Source: Muricoccus harenae (GTDB lineage Bacteria > Pseudomonadota > Alphaproteobacteria > Acetobacterales > Acetobacteraceae). Taken from it: a DNA stretch of 64,000 nucleotides. The stretch covers positions 1 through 64,000 of the forward strand of contig NZ_WWDL01000001.1 of assembly GCF_009848505.1 (NCBI RefSeq), in the 5' to 3' direction. A program made the position numbers and the translations under genes. How positions within the stretch are numbered: the stretch's first letter is position 1; each line of letters opens with the position of its first letter. Under the pieces are notes generated by a model. The model ran no database searches. It was not told the origin of the DNA and saw only the letters and a list, made by a program, of their open reading frames with translations. Shown here in pieces: positions 8,221 to 16,738 of the stretch.

Positions 8221-9714
8221 CTATTCCGCGGCCAGGCCGGGCGCCGGCCTGGCACCCTCCAGATCGTAGGAGTCCAGCACGCCGTCGAGCATCCGCGCGC
8301 CGCGATCCCAGTCATAGGTGCGGAAGGAATGGCCGCGGGTCACGAAGGAGGCGCCGGCATAGAACATCTCGTATTGCGCATGACGCGAGGCGAACTCGCT
8401 GCCCACGGCGTCCCAGGCCAGCTTGAAGAACTTCACCCGCCCCTCGGGATCGGTCGCGGGTGAGCGCTGTGTCTTGTCGATCAGGGCACGCAACGCCGGA
8501 TCTGAAAAGTCCTCGACGCCGGAGGGCAGCATGATCATCCCGCCGCCCGCCAGCTCCCGCAGTGTGTTGAGCACCTTGGCGTAGAGTTGCTGCGTCAGGA
8601 CCTGGGCGGAATACAGGATATGCGCGTCGGGCACGAAGTACGGGCCGCGCTGGGTGCCCTTTGCCTCCATGCCGTGCAGCAGCCCGTCCACCATCGCGGC
8701 CTCGGCGGCAAGTTGGCCTAGCGTGTCGCGCACCGGGGGGAAGGCCAGGATGCCGTTCGTCTCGGCGATCCGCCGCGCCACGGCGGTCATGAAGCGGAGC
8801 TTCACCGCGAGCCGGATCTGCGCCTGGTAGTTCTGGTAGATATGGGCGGGCGTGCCATGGAACTGGCGGGCGCAGGCCTCGGTGTCCTGGTTCACGAAGA
8901 TCCGGTCCCATGGAACCTTCACGTCATCGAAGTAGAGAACGGCGTCGTTCTCGTCGAAGCGGCTGGCGAGGGGATTGTCGAAGACGTCCGGCGCGGCTTC
9001 CTCATAGGACTTCCGCGACATGATCTTCAGCCCGGGCGCGTTCATCGGCAGCATGAAGGAGACGGCGTATTTGTCGTCCTCGCCCTTCTTCAGCGGCTGC
9101 AGGCTGGTGACCAGAACCTCGTTCGCCATGATGGCGCTGGTCCCGAGCATCTTGGCGCCGCGGATCGTCAGCCCGCCCGCATCCTCGTCCACCACGCCGG
9201 CGGTCAGGAAGGGGTCGGCCTGGCCCGCCGCGCCCTTGGAGCGGTCTGCCTGCGGGTTGATGATGACATAGGTCAGGAACAGGTCGTTGTCGCGCGCGTA
9301 GCGGTAATAGTCCCGCAGCACGCCGGTATGGACGCCGCTTCCCTCGAGCGCGTCGATCCCCATGACCATGCCGGAGATGCAGGAGGCAACGTGGTCAGGG
9401 CTGCGGCCGATCATGCCGCAATGCGTCTCCGACCAGGCTTCGAGGGCACGGCGGCGCTCGACCAGCTCCGCATAGGAGGTCGGCAGCTGCCAGCAGCGGT
9501 TCACGCGCGTCCCGGGCTTGTCCGGGCTCTCGAAGGTCATCAGCTCCAGCTTCTCGGGCCGAGCCTGGAAGTCATAGAGATGGCCGGAGGAGGCCACGCT
9601 GTTGCGGAAGGCCGCATGGGTGGTCACATCGGCCACGCGCTTGCCGCGATAGAAGACCTCGCGGTTGTCACGCAGGCTGGCGATGTGTTGCGGGCCGGTC
9701 TTCACGGTTGTCAT
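8221..9714 (-). CDS. HpaB-family flavin-dependent aromatic monooxygenase
   Basis: A 497-residue oxygenase component of the 4-hydroxyphenylacetate 3-monooxygenase (HpaB) family, which uses reduced FAD supplied by a separate reductase to hydroxylate phenols next to the hydroxyl group. The family motif MIGRSPDHVASCISGM is near residue 100, an acyl-CoA-dehydrogenase-like fold follows, and RHAQYEMFYAGASFVTRGH marks the C-terminal region. No flavin reductase gene lies in this operon; the only HpaC-like gene in the window is at 27062. The gene is the first after the MarR gene (153-base gap) and is followed by ubiX with a 4-base gap. The likely job is ortho-hydroxylation of a phenolic acid before or after decarboxylation (inference). 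Confidence 0.9.
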   Translation of the reverse strand: MTTVKTGPQHIASLRDNREVFYRGKRVADVTTHAAFRNSVASSGHLYDFQARPEKLELMTFESPDKPGTRVNRCWQLPTSYAELVERRRALEAWSETHCGMIGRSPDHVASCISGMVMGIDALEGSGVHTGVLRDYYRYARDNDLFLTYVIINPQADRSKGAAGQADPFLTAGVVDEDAGGLTIRGAKMLGTSAIMANEVLVTSLQPLKKGEDDKYAVSFMLPMNAPGLKIMSRKSYEEAAPDVFDNPLASRFDENDAVLYFDDVKVPWDRIFVNQDTEACARQFHGTPAHIYQNYQAQIRLAVKLRFMTAVARRIAETNGILAFPPVRDTLGQLAAEAAMVDGLLHGMEAKGTQRGPYFVPDAHILYSAQVLTQQLYAKVLNTLRELAGGGMIMLPSGVEDFSDPALRALIDKTQRSPATDPEGRVKFFKLAWDAVGSEFASRHAQYEMFYAGASFVTRGHSFRTYDWDRGARMLDGVLDSYDLEGARPAPGLAAE

Positions 9715-9867
9715 GGATTCATCCTTGTCCCGGATCGCGCCGTCCTGTCCTGGGCGGCGCCCCTGACCGCCTCCGGCATCATGGGTGGAAAGCTTTGGTC
9801 GCAGGCTTGTCCGGCCGCGGCATGCCGCGCTGCATCGGGGCTCGCATGAGGCATGCTCATCATGGCG

Positions 9868-10419
9868 CTAGGTGCCCGAACGACGGGCGGTGCGCGCCGG
9901 CTCGGCGCTGCTCATGAACTGCAGCAGGGCGAGGGCCCGCTCGCCACCATTCACGAGTTGCGGGACGACCTCGCGGAGCATCGCATAGGCCTTCCCGTCA
10001 AGCCCATCGAAGAGAGTGTCGTTCACCTCGGTCTGGATGGGCGTCAGCTCATCGAGGAGGGCATGGCCGGCCGGCGTCACCGCCAGCACCACGCGGCGCC
10101 GGTCCAGCAGATGCGTCTGCTTGGTCACCAGCCCTTGGGTGACCAGCTTGCCCACCTCGATGGTGACGAAGGCGCCGCTGAGATGCAGGTGCTCGGCGAT
10201 GCAGGCGACGCCCACTGAAGTCTCGCGCTGCTGGAGATGCGCGATCGAGATGAGAATGGAATAGGCCGCGCCGCCCAGGCCGATCTGGCGTGCCAGGCCG
10301 TTCCGCACCTCCTGGATTCGCCCTGCGAAGGCGAGGAGATCATGGACGAGTTGTCGGAACTCCTGATCCGACCCGCCCGGGTCGAGAAGAACCTTCCTGC
10401 TGACAGTCAGACGAGACAA
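9868..10419 (-). CDS. MarR-family transcriptional regulator
   Basis: A 183-residue winged-helix regulator. The helix-turn-helix region is seen as VACIAEHLHLSGAFVTIEVGKLVTQGLV (about residues 78-105; shown in parts), followed by the wing with the DRRRVVLAVT motif typical of MarR proteins. It resembles the MarR protein at 26178 especially at HLHLSGAFVT. It lies between the TIGR02444-like gene and the HpaB gene, all on the minus strand, so it probably controls the downstream degradation genes and is relieved by a phenolic ligand, as known for HpaR-type regulators. The ligand is inferred only from context. Confidence 0.88.
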   Translation of the reverse strand: MSRLTVSRKVLLDPGGSDQEFRQLVHDLLAFAGRIQEVRNGLARQIGLGGAAYSILISIAHLQQRETSVGVACIAEHLHLSGAFVTIEVGKLVTQGLVTKQTHLLDRRRVVLAVTPAGHALLDELTPIQTEVNDTLFDGLDGKAYAMLREVVPQLVNGGERALALLQFMSSAEPARTARRSGT

Positions 10420-10456
10420 GGCGGGGCGTCCTCAGCTGCGGGTGCCTTTGTAGGTA

Positions 10457-10465
10457 AGCTTTCCC
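10457..10465 (-). promoter_or_regulatory. Candidate half-site GGGAAAGCT upstream of the MarR gene
   Basis: On the minus strand the sequence GGGAAAGCT lies about 40 bases upstream of the MarR start at 10419. The same nine bases occur on the plus strand at 26926-26934, inside the operator candidate upstream of the homologous MarR gene. A related GGAAAGCTT occurs near 9790, upstream of the HpaB start. This may be a shared MarR half-site; nine bases is short, so it is weak evidence. Confidence 0.3.
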
Positions 10466-10526
10466 GAAAAGACAATCCCTTGCTGATGCGCGCCTTCCCT
10501 TTCTCGGTTTGGGGCGGGCGCGGAGA

Positions 10527-11018
10527 TCAGGCGTCGGCGGCCAGCGCCTCGGCGGCCTCTGTCAAGCGGGAGACGGTACTGGCTTCTTCCGCCGCTACCT
10601 TGCCCAGGATGATGCGGAGATTCTCCCGCGTCTGGCAGGGGGCGTCGCGCCAGGGAAATCGGCCATCCGCCCATTGGAACAGCCAGGCCTGGCGGATCTG
10701 CTCCGCCCGCAGCTCACAGGCCTGGATCTGGCGATAGAAGTCGGCAAGGGCGGCATCGTCAACCGCAACGGCCTTCGCCTCCCTGCGTGCCGCGCGCAGG
10801 GGCTTGATGGCTTGCGCGTTCCAGCGCGTCCCAGGCACCTCGGCCAGATCCGCCATGCCGAGGCTTTGGCGGCGGACGGCCCCCAGCCATGCGGCGAGCA
10901 GCAGCAGGTTCACATCCGCGCCGAAATCATCCTGAAGGCGGAGGCAGGCCTGCTGCACCCCTGGCGCGGCATAAACCCGCAGGGAGAAGCGCCAGAAGGG
11001 GTTGTCCAGCTGAAACGT
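10527..11018 (-). CDS. TIGR02444-like protein with a probable ACG start
   Basis: A protein of about 163 residues with the TIGR02444 signature: NPFWRFSLRVYAAPGVQQAC, then LQDDFGADVNLLLLAAWLG. Function is unknown; members are small cytosolic proteins. The best ribosome binding site (GGAGG, 7 bases upstream) points to an ACG codon at 11018, directly before the conserved NPFWRFSL block. The only in-frame ATG is at 11135 and would add 39 residues rich in Pro, Arg and Gly that do not look like protein. Either ACG is used, which is rare, or the original ATG has mutated and expression is weak. The gene follows the aldehyde dehydrogenase gene on the same strand. Confidence 0.65.
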   Translation of the reverse strand, partial: TFQLDNPFWRFSLRVYAAPGVQQACLRLQDDFGADVNLLLLAAWLGAVRRQSLGMADLAEVPGTRWNAQAIKPLRAARREAKAVAVDDAALADFYRQIQACELRAEQIRQAWLFQWADGRFPWRDAPCQTRENLRIILGKVAAEEASTVSRLTEAAEALAADA

Positions 11019-11168
11019 GGCGGTTCCTCCGTTCCGTGCCTGGCGCCGATGCCTTGGGACGGGTGGTGCGCTCTCGCACGGATGCGCGGGCCGGGGGAAG
11101 GTGCCGCACGCGCCCTGTCCCGCCCGGCAGAACATGCGCGCGGATGAGCATGCCGCCGGCCGCGCCGT

Positions 11169-12719
11169 TCACCCGACATAGCCGAAGGCGACGCCCGGCT
11201 GCGCGGCGGTCTCCACCCACACGCTCTTCGTCTGGGTATAGGCCAGCAGCGCTTCCCTGCCCGAGGAACGGCCGAAGCCGCTGCGCCCGAAGCCGCCGAA
11301 GGGCGAGGCGACGTTGATGGTCTTGTAGCTGTTGATCCAGAAGGTTCCGGTGCGCACGGCGGCGGCCACGCGGTGCGCACGGCCGACATCCTGCGTCCAG
11401 ACCGCGCCGGCCAGCCCGTACGGCGTGGCGTTGGAAAGGGCGACGGCGTCCTCCTCCGTGTCGAAGGGCAGCACCACCAGCACCGGACCGAAAACCTCTT
11501 CCCGCGCGATGGTGGCTTCGGGCGAGACGTCGTCGAGGACAGTGGGGGCGAAGAAGAAGCCGCCAGTGCCGCGCAGCGAATCCGGGCAGCCGCCGCCGGT
11601 CGCAACGCGGGCGCCGGCCGCCGCGGCGGATTCCACCATGCCGCCGATCTTCTCGAACTGCCGCCGGTTGTTGATGGGGCCGATTTGCGTCTGGGGGTCG
11701 CTGGGCTGGCCGAAGGGAATCCGTGCGGCAGCCTGGGACAGCCGCTCGACGAACTCCTCGTGAATCCCGCGCTGGACGAGCAGGCGCGATCCCGCGACGC
11801 AGCTCTGGCCGGCGCCACCGAAGATTGCCGCCTGCGTCCCGACCAGCGCGCGCGGAAGATCGGCATCGGCGAAGACGATGTTGCCGGACTTGCCGCCCAG
11901 CTCGAGGATGCTGGGTACGATGTTGCGCGCGGCAGCGGCAGCAATCTGCGCCCCTGCTTCGGCGGAGCCGACGAAGACCACCAGTCGCGTGTCGCGGTGC
12001 CCGACCGCGGCGGCGCCGGTGGTCGGCCCGGCGCCCGCGAGCACGGAGACGAGGCCGCGCGGAACGCCCTCTGCCCGGTCGCACAGGGCGCCCAGGGCAA
12101 GGGAGGTGAGCGGCGTCAGCTCGGAAGGCTTCAGCACCACGGCATTGCCGGCGCAGATGGCGGGCGCGATTTGCCAGCCGGCGGTGAAGACCGGTGCGTT
12201 CCAGGGCGTGATCTGCACCACGGTGCCATAGGGCTCCGGGCGGGTGTAGTTCAGATGGCTGGTCGGTACCGGAATGACCTCGCCATGCAGCTTGTCGGCC
12301 CAGCCGGCATAGTATTCGAACATCTCGGCGACCTTCGCCGCCTCGCCGCGCGTGTCGCGGATGGGCTTGCCGGCGGAAAGGGTCTCCAGCTCCGCCAGGG
12401 CCTCGATGTTCTCGCGCACCAGCCGCGCCACCTCCCACATCGCGCGTCCGCGGGCGGCCGCGCTCATGGCCCACCAGGCGCTCTGGGCGGGACGTGCGGC
12501 TTCCATCGCAGCATCGACCGCGGCGGGCCCCGCATCGGCATAGGAGAGGAACACCCGCCCGTCCGCGGGATTGGTCAGGTCCAGGGAAGCACCCTCGCCC
12601 GGCAGGATATCGCCGGCGATGAAGCTTCCCACCCTGCCGCCGGGCAGCAGGCGCGCCAGCAACTCGGCGACGCGGGCCGGGGTCTCGATGCGGGAGGTGC
12701 CATCGGGCATCGGGGTCAT
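11169..12719 (-). CDS. NAD(P)-dependent aldehyde dehydrogenase
   Basis: A 516-residue aldehyde dehydrogenase that oxidises an aldehyde to its acid. The catalytic Cys is in GGAGQSCVAGSRL (Cys307) and the general-base Glu in ILELGGKSGNIVF. The cofactor-binding block TPWNAPVFTAGWQIAPA is present near residue 165. The protein is close to betaine-aldehyde and 5-carboxymethyl-2-hydroxymuconate-semialdehyde dehydrogenase types; the substrate cannot be set. Its start overlaps the stop of the upstream dehydrogenase by 4 bases (ATGA), which shows translational coupling. In context it probably oxidises a semialdehyde of the aromatic pathway (inference). Confidence 0.9.
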   Translation of the reverse strand: MTPMPDGTSRIETPARVAELLARLLPGGRVGSFIAGDILPGEGASLDLTNPADGRVFLSYADAGPAAVDAAMEAARPAQSAWWAMSAAARGRAMWEVARLVRENIEALAELETLSAGKPIRDTRGEAAKVAEMFEYYAGWADKLHGEVIPVPTSHLNYTRPEPYGTVVQITPWNAPVFTAGWQIAPAICAGNAVVLKPSELTPLTSLALGALCDRAEGVPRGLVSVLAGAGPTTGAAAVGHRDTRLVVFVGSAEAGAQIAAAAARNIVPSILELGGKSGNIVFADADLPRALVGTQAAIFGGAGQSCVAGSRLLVQRGIHEEFVERLSQAAARIPFGQPSDPQTQIGPINNRRQFEKIGGMVESAAAAGARVATGGGCPDSLRGTGGFFFAPTVLDDVSPEATIAREEVFGPVLVVLPFDTEEDAVALSNATPYGLAGAVWTQDVGRAHRVAAAVRTGTFWINSYKTINVASPFGGFGRSGFGRSSGREALLAYTQTKSVWVETAAQPGVAFGYVG

Positions 12720-13594
12720 CCTTGCTTCGCGCGGTAATCGGCCATACGGGTGAAGTCCTCGCCATCAGGGATGCTGTCCCGCGTCCCGGCCCAGATGCGG
12801 GCGACATGGGCACTCAGCGGCAGATCCATTCCCGTGGCGGCGGCAAGCTCGGCGGCGAGGCCGACATCCTTGCGCATGAGGCCGGCCGAGAAGCCGCTGT
12901 CGAAGCTTCCAGGAAGAATCCAGCGAGGCATCATCGTCTCGCTGACCGCGCTGCGGCCGGTGGCGGCGTTCACCACCTTCACCACTGCCTCGGCCGGAAG
13001 CCCCGCCGCCTCCGAGAGGCGGACGGCCTCGCCCGTGGTGATGAGATGGGCGGCAACCAGCATGTTGTTCACCAGCTTGGCGATGTTGCCTGCCCCGGAG
13101 GGCCCGACATGGATCGCCCTGGCCGAGAGCGCCTCGATTACCGGCGTGGCAAGCGCGAGATCCGCCTCGTTGCCGCCGATCATCATCGTCAGGCTTCCCT
13201 CGGCCGCGCCGGAGGGGCCACCGCTTACCGGGGCGTCGAGCAGGCCATGGCCCGCCGCCGCCAGCCGCTCCGCCAGGCGACGGGAGGTTCCAGGATCGGA
13301 GGTGGAGGTGTCGATCACCACGACCTTGCGATCGGAGCGCTCCAGCAGGCCCCCCGCTGCCGTCACCACGGCTTCTACATCGCGTGCGAAGGGCAGGGAG
13401 AAGACCAGGGCGTCGGCACCCTCCAGCACATCCTGCAGCCGCGCATGGAATCGGACACCCGCCGCCTCGGCCGCCTCGCGTCGCGCCGTGTTGATGTCCT
13501 GACCGAGCACCGCGAACCCGGCGCGCGCCAGGCTTGCGGCCATGCCGAGGCCCATATTGCCGAGGCCGACTACGCCCACCGTCCTGATGACCAT
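12716..13594 (-). CDS. 3-hydroxyisobutyrate-dehydrogenase-family oxidoreductase
   Basis: A 292-residue beta-hydroxyacid dehydrogenase of the MmsB/GarR/GlxR type. The N-terminal nucleotide fold is VGVVGLGNMGLGMAASLARA, the substrate-binding motif is LLDAPVSGGPSGAAEGSLTM near residue 120, and the catalytic Lys lies in NIAKLVNNMLVAAHL near residue 170. These enzymes interconvert a 3-hydroxyacid and its semialdehyde with NAD(P). The following aldehyde dehydrogenase overlaps it by 4 bases, so the pair may oxidise a hydroxyacid through a semialdehyde to an acid. It is the first gene of the long minus-strand run. Confidence 0.9.
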   Translation of the reverse strand: MVIRTVGVVGLGNMGLGMAASLARAGFAVLGQDINTARREAAEAAGVRFHARLQDVLEGADALVFSLPFARDVEAVVTAAGGLLERSDRKVVVIDTSTSDPGTSRRLAERLAAAGHGLLDAPVSGGPSGAAEGSLTMMIGGNEADLALATPVIEALSARAIHVGPSGAGNIAKLVNNMLVAAHLITTGEAVRLSEAAGLPAEAVVKVVNAATGRSAVSETMMPRWILPGSFDSGFSAGLMRKDVGLAAELAAATGMDLPLSAHVARIWAGTRDSIPDGEDFTRMADYRAKQG

Positions 13595-13727
13595 ACCTAT
13601 CCGCTCCAGCCAGCCGCTGGACGGAGACTGTCCCGGGAACGTCTTCGCATCAATCGATGTGGGTGGGGTGCTCTCGCCTCCTGTTCAGTTTCGTCGCCTG
13701 CGCGGGCCATGGCCTGACCGGCTGTCC

Positions 13728-13760
13728 GGCTGCGCCGGCCGGGGACGGCCCGGCGCAGCC
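13728..13760 (-). terminator. Hairpin downstream of the DUF2934 gene
   Basis: A perfect 11-base inverted repeat (GGCTGCGCCGG / CCGGCGCAGCC) with an 11-base loop lies 26 bases past the stop of the DUF2934 gene. There is no clear U-run, so it may be a factor-assisted terminator or a 3' stabilising structure. Confidence 0.5.
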
Positions 13761-13785
13761 TAACTTTGGAAGGATAAGCTGAGGG

Positions 13786-14025
13786 TCAGGCCGGCCTTGC
13801 TCCCGCCATGCGCCCGCTGCCCGCCGATTGGATCGTCGCATCCGCCGCCATGCTGGCCGCTGAGGGTGCCGTGTCCCCGCTGCCCGCCGGCATGGCCACG
13901 GCTCCATCCTCCGCTTCACACTCGTGGCAGGCCTGGGCCCAATGCTCGGCATGCCGGCTCTCGGGGCGCCCCTCGCGTTCCCAGATCTCATAGGCCCGTT
14001 GCTGAATACGGTTGCTGTCCGACAT
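13786..14025 (-). CDS. DUF2934 small protein
   Basis: A 79-residue protein whose first 35 residues match the DUF2934 pattern (RIQQRAYEIWEREGRPESRH, then AEHWAQA). The start at 14025 has a strong GGGAGGAG ribosome binding site 6-7 bases upstream. The C-terminal half is low-complexity, rich in Ala, Gly and Ser. DUF2934 proteins have no known activity; they are common in alphaproteobacteria and often lie with general stress genes, which fits the nearby catalase and YciF-like genes. Confidence 0.8.
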   Translation of the reverse strand: MSDSNRIQQRAYEIWEREGRPESRHAEHWAQACHECEAEDGAVAMPAGSGDTAPSAASMAADATIQSAGSGRMAGARPA

Positions 14026-14251
14026 GATGGCGCTCCTCCCGATATTTGGCGTGGCCAGACACGCTTCATCCGCGATCCCGCGAGACGTCCTGCGCACGAG
14101 CGGAGAGGAACCATCGGCACCGTGACAGCGAGGTGCATTTACACAGGATAGGCGCTGCGGGGCCGTGCCAAACCTGCCCGGAAAAGCCACGCAGCCGTTG
14201 CTCAGGTGGCTCTGGGCGACATCCCCGGGGGATGAAAGCCGGTGAAAAGCC

Positions 14252-14282
14252 CTGCGGCCCGCCCTTGCCAGGCGGGCCGCAG
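14252..14282 (-). terminator. Terminator-like hairpin after glf
   Basis: A perfect 12-base stem (CTGCGGCCCGCC / GGCGGGCCGCAG) with loop CTTGCCA lies 33 bases past the glf stop. It is a strong candidate for the end of the glycosyltransferase-glf transcript, although no U-run follows. A second short palindrome, CATCCCC-G-GGGGATG, lies at 14220-14234. Confidence 0.6.
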
Positions 14283-14315
14283 AGCCTCGCTCGATGCTAT
14301 TCGGTGCGGTCTCGG

Positions 14316-15461
14316 CTATTCGCCGGCCATGGCGACATGCGGCTCCCCGGAAGACCGCGGGACCGCGGCCTCGATCCGACGGAAGGTCGCCAGTGCCTGG
14401 GCCACCACCTGGTCCATGTTGTAGTAGCGGTAGGTGGCGAGCCGGCCGACGAACCACACATCCGGCGTCGCATCCGCCAGCGCCTCATATTGCTTGTAGA
14501 GCGCTGCATTTTCCGGCCGCGGCACCGGATAGTAGGGGTCGCCTTCCGCAGAGGGGTATTCGTAGGTGATGCTGGTTTGCGGATGCGACTGGCCGGTAAG
14601 GTGCTTGTACTCGCTTACCCGCGTGAAGGGCACCTCCTCGCCGGGATAGTTCACGGTGCCGACCGGCTGGAACCATTCGCGGTCATGCGTCTCATGCTTG
14701 AAGGTGAGGGAGCGGTAAGGCAGCACGCCGAAACGGTGCCCGAAGAACTCGTCCACCGGGCCGGTCCAGATCAGGCGGCGATGGGGAATGCTGTCACGGA
14801 CCGACTGATAATCCGTGCCGGTCCTGACCGTGATATTCGGATGGTCCAGCATCCGCCGGAACATGGCCGTGTAGCCATCTGCCGGCATGAACTGGTGCGT
14901 GTCGGTGAAATAGCGGTCGTCCTCATCGGCGCGCGTCGGTACGCGGGCGGTGACGGTCCGATCCAACTCCGACGGGTCGAGCCCCCATTGCTTGCGCGTG
15001 TAGCCACGGAAGAACGTCTCATAGAGCTGCCGCCCGACGCGCGACACCACCACGTCCTCCGAGGTGTGGATCACCGGGACCGGCTCGGCACGCGAGGCAA
15101 AGAATTCCTCCACTTCGGCCTCGGTCGTCAGGCTCAGCTGGTATAGCCGGTTCACCGTGGTGCGGTTGATCGGCATCGGCACGAGCATCCCATCCGCCAG
15201 GCGCGCCAGCACGCGATGCTGATAGGCCCGCCATTTGGTGAAGCGCGAGAGATGAGCAAAGACCGCTTCGCTGTTGGTGTGGAAGATATGCGGGCCGTAG
15301 CGGTGGATCAGGATCCCCGCCGCATCCAGCTCGTCGAAGGCATTGCCACCGATATGGTCGCGCCGGTCCACGACGCAGACCCGCTCACCACGTTCCGACG
15401 CCAGCCGCTCCGCGAGCACAGAGCCCGCGAAGCCAGCGCCTACCACCAGCCAATCAAACAT
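14316..15461 (-). CDS. glf: UDP-galactopyranose mutase
   Basis: A 381-residue flavoenzyme that converts UDP-galactopyranose to UDP-galactofuranose, the donor for Galf in cell-surface glycans. The N-terminal FAD fold is WLVVGAGFAGSVLAERLA, followed by RRDHIGGNAFD and the family motif HRYGPHIFHTNSEAVF near residue 55. Further marks are FRGYTRKQWGLDPSEL near residue 150 and RLATYRYYNMDQVVAQAL near residue 340, the flavin-binding C-terminal motif. Full length for bacterial Glf. The start overlaps the upstream glycosyltransferase by 8 bases, so the two are co-transcribed. Confidence 0.95.
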   Translation of the reverse strand: MFDWLVVGAGFAGSVLAERLASERGERVCVVDRRDHIGGNAFDELDAAGILIHRYGPHIFHTNSEAVFAHLSRFTKWRAYQHRVLARLADGMLVPMPINRTTVNRLYQLSLTTEAEVEEFFASRAEPVPVIHTSEDVVVSRVGRQLYETFFRGYTRKQWGLDPSELDRTVTARVPTRADEDDRYFTDTHQFMPADGYTAMFRRMLDHPNITVRTGTDYQSVRDSIPHRRLIWTGPVDEFFGHRFGVLPYRSLTFKHETHDREWFQPVGTVNYPGEEVPFTRVSEYKHLTGQSHPQTSITYEYPSAEGDPYYPVPRPENAALYKQYEALADATPDVWFVGRLATYRYYNMDQVVAQALATFRRIEAAVPRSSGEPHVAMAGE

Positions 15462-16668
15462 GGGGGATGCTCGCCGGGGTGCTCGACCGCCCGCCGGTCT
15501 GCGCCACCCGCCCTTCGGCTTCGGTCTCGCGGAGGATCTTCTCCATTGCGCTCCAAACCCCGTCCCAGGAAATCCGGGCCAGCCGGAGGTCGACCTGCGG
15601 GAGCCAAGCCTTGCGCGAGCGCTTCATCGCGGCCTCCGCGTCCGCGACCATCTTGTCCGCATCCGGGGCAATGGCCACTAGCCCGTCGCTGCCCCAATCC
15701 CGCACGACGTCGGCCACCGGTGTCGAGACCACCGGAACGCCAGCCGCCAGGTATTCCGGCGTTTTGGTCGGGCTGATGTAGCGGGTCGACTCGTTCAGCG
15801 CGAAGGGCATCAGCCCGACATCCCAACTGGCGAGGTAGCGTGGAAGCTCGGCATGCTGCTTCATGCCCAACCAGTGGATGTTCGGCAGGCGCGGAAGGCT
15901 CGCGGGATCGATCTTCACCACGGGCCCCAGCATGACAAGGGACCAGTCGGGGCGGCGCGCTGCGACGTCGCGGACCAGGTTAAGATCCATCCGCTCGTCG
16001 ATCACGCCGAACCAGCCCAGCCGCGGATGCGGCAGGTCGCGCTGATCCGCGGGATCCTGGTCACGGCTGGCGCCGTTCCGGGCCTGGGCGAAATGCGCGG
16101 CATCCACGCCGCTGGCAAAGAGATGCGTTTGCGGGTGGAGGGACCGCTTGGCCTCATAGAGACTCCGCCCGCCGGTGAAGACCACATCGGCGCGCTGCAC
16201 GAGCCGGCGCTCGAGAAGCCGCAGCCCTGGCGAGGCGCCGCGGAAGGCGGACAGCTCGTCCATGCAGTCATAGACGGTGACGGCAGCCTGCACATGGCCG
16301 GAGAAAGCCAGGGCCATCGGGGTGTAATACCAGGCCACCGTAACCGGGCCGCCATCCGGCCCCTGCAGGAACTCGTCCAGCAGGATGCGCAGCGCGGAGT
16401 CGCGATGAGTCTCGTCAAGCCCGCTGGGGAGCTGGGGCGTCACGACGAGCACGCCCTGGGCCGTTTGTCGGACCTCCATGCGCGGCAGGCCGGGTTCGGG
16501 CGCCAGATGCATCGGCTCTTCGATAAAGAGCACGCGATAGGACGCCGCGGCGCGCGACAGAAGATGCTGGGGCCGCTGGAACACGAAGTCCCAGCGGAGG
16601 TGGGAGAAGCAAACCAGCAGCGGCTTCAGCGCTGCGTGGCCGGGAGGCGAAGGGAGAATAGGAGCCAC
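15454..16668 (-). CDS. Glycosyltransferase, GT-B fold
   Basis: A 404-residue glycosyltransferase. The N-terminal block LLVCFSHLRWDFVFQRPQHL is typical of a group of family-1-like transferases, and the donor-binding block near residue 300 reads SPTKTPEYLAAGVPVVSTPV. No membrane segment is evident, so it should act on the cytosolic face of the inner membrane. The 8-base overlap with glf suggests that it uses UDP-galactofuranose, or adds a sugar to a Galf-containing chain; this is inference from context. No flippase or polymerase gene is nearby. Confidence 0.82.
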   Translation of the reverse strand: MAPILPSPPGHAALKPLLVCFSHLRWDFVFQRPQHLLSRAAASYRVLFIEEPMHLAPEPGLPRMEVRQTAQGVLVVTPQLPSGLDETHRDSALRILLDEFLQGPDGGPVTVAWYYTPMALAFSGHVQAAVTVYDCMDELSAFRGASPGLRLLERRLVQRADVVFTGGRSLYEAKRSLHPQTHLFASGVDAAHFAQARNGASRDQDPADQRDLPHPRLGWFGVIDERMDLNLVRDVAARRPDWSLVMLGPVVKIDPASLPRLPNIHWLGMKQHAELPRYLASWDVGLMPFALNESTRYISPTKTPEYLAAGVPVVSTPVADVVRDWGSDGLVAIAPDADKMVADAEAAMKRSRKAWLPQVDLRLARISWDGVWSAMEKILRETEAEGRVAQTGGRSSTPASIPHV

Positions 16669-16692
16669 TCCTGCTGTAGGGTTGCGCTGCCC

Positions 16693-16722
16693 GGGGGCGC
16701 GGACCGGACTGGCCGCGCCCCC
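16693..16722 (-). terminator. Hairpin after the manganese catalase gene
   Basis: A perfect 10-base GC stem (GGGGGCGCGG / CCGCGCCCCC) with a 10-base loop lies 17 bases past the catalase stop and just before the glycosyltransferase start. It should separate the two transcripts. No U-run follows on the minus strand. Confidence 0.55.
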
Positions 16723-16738
16723 GTTGCCGCCCCCGGGT

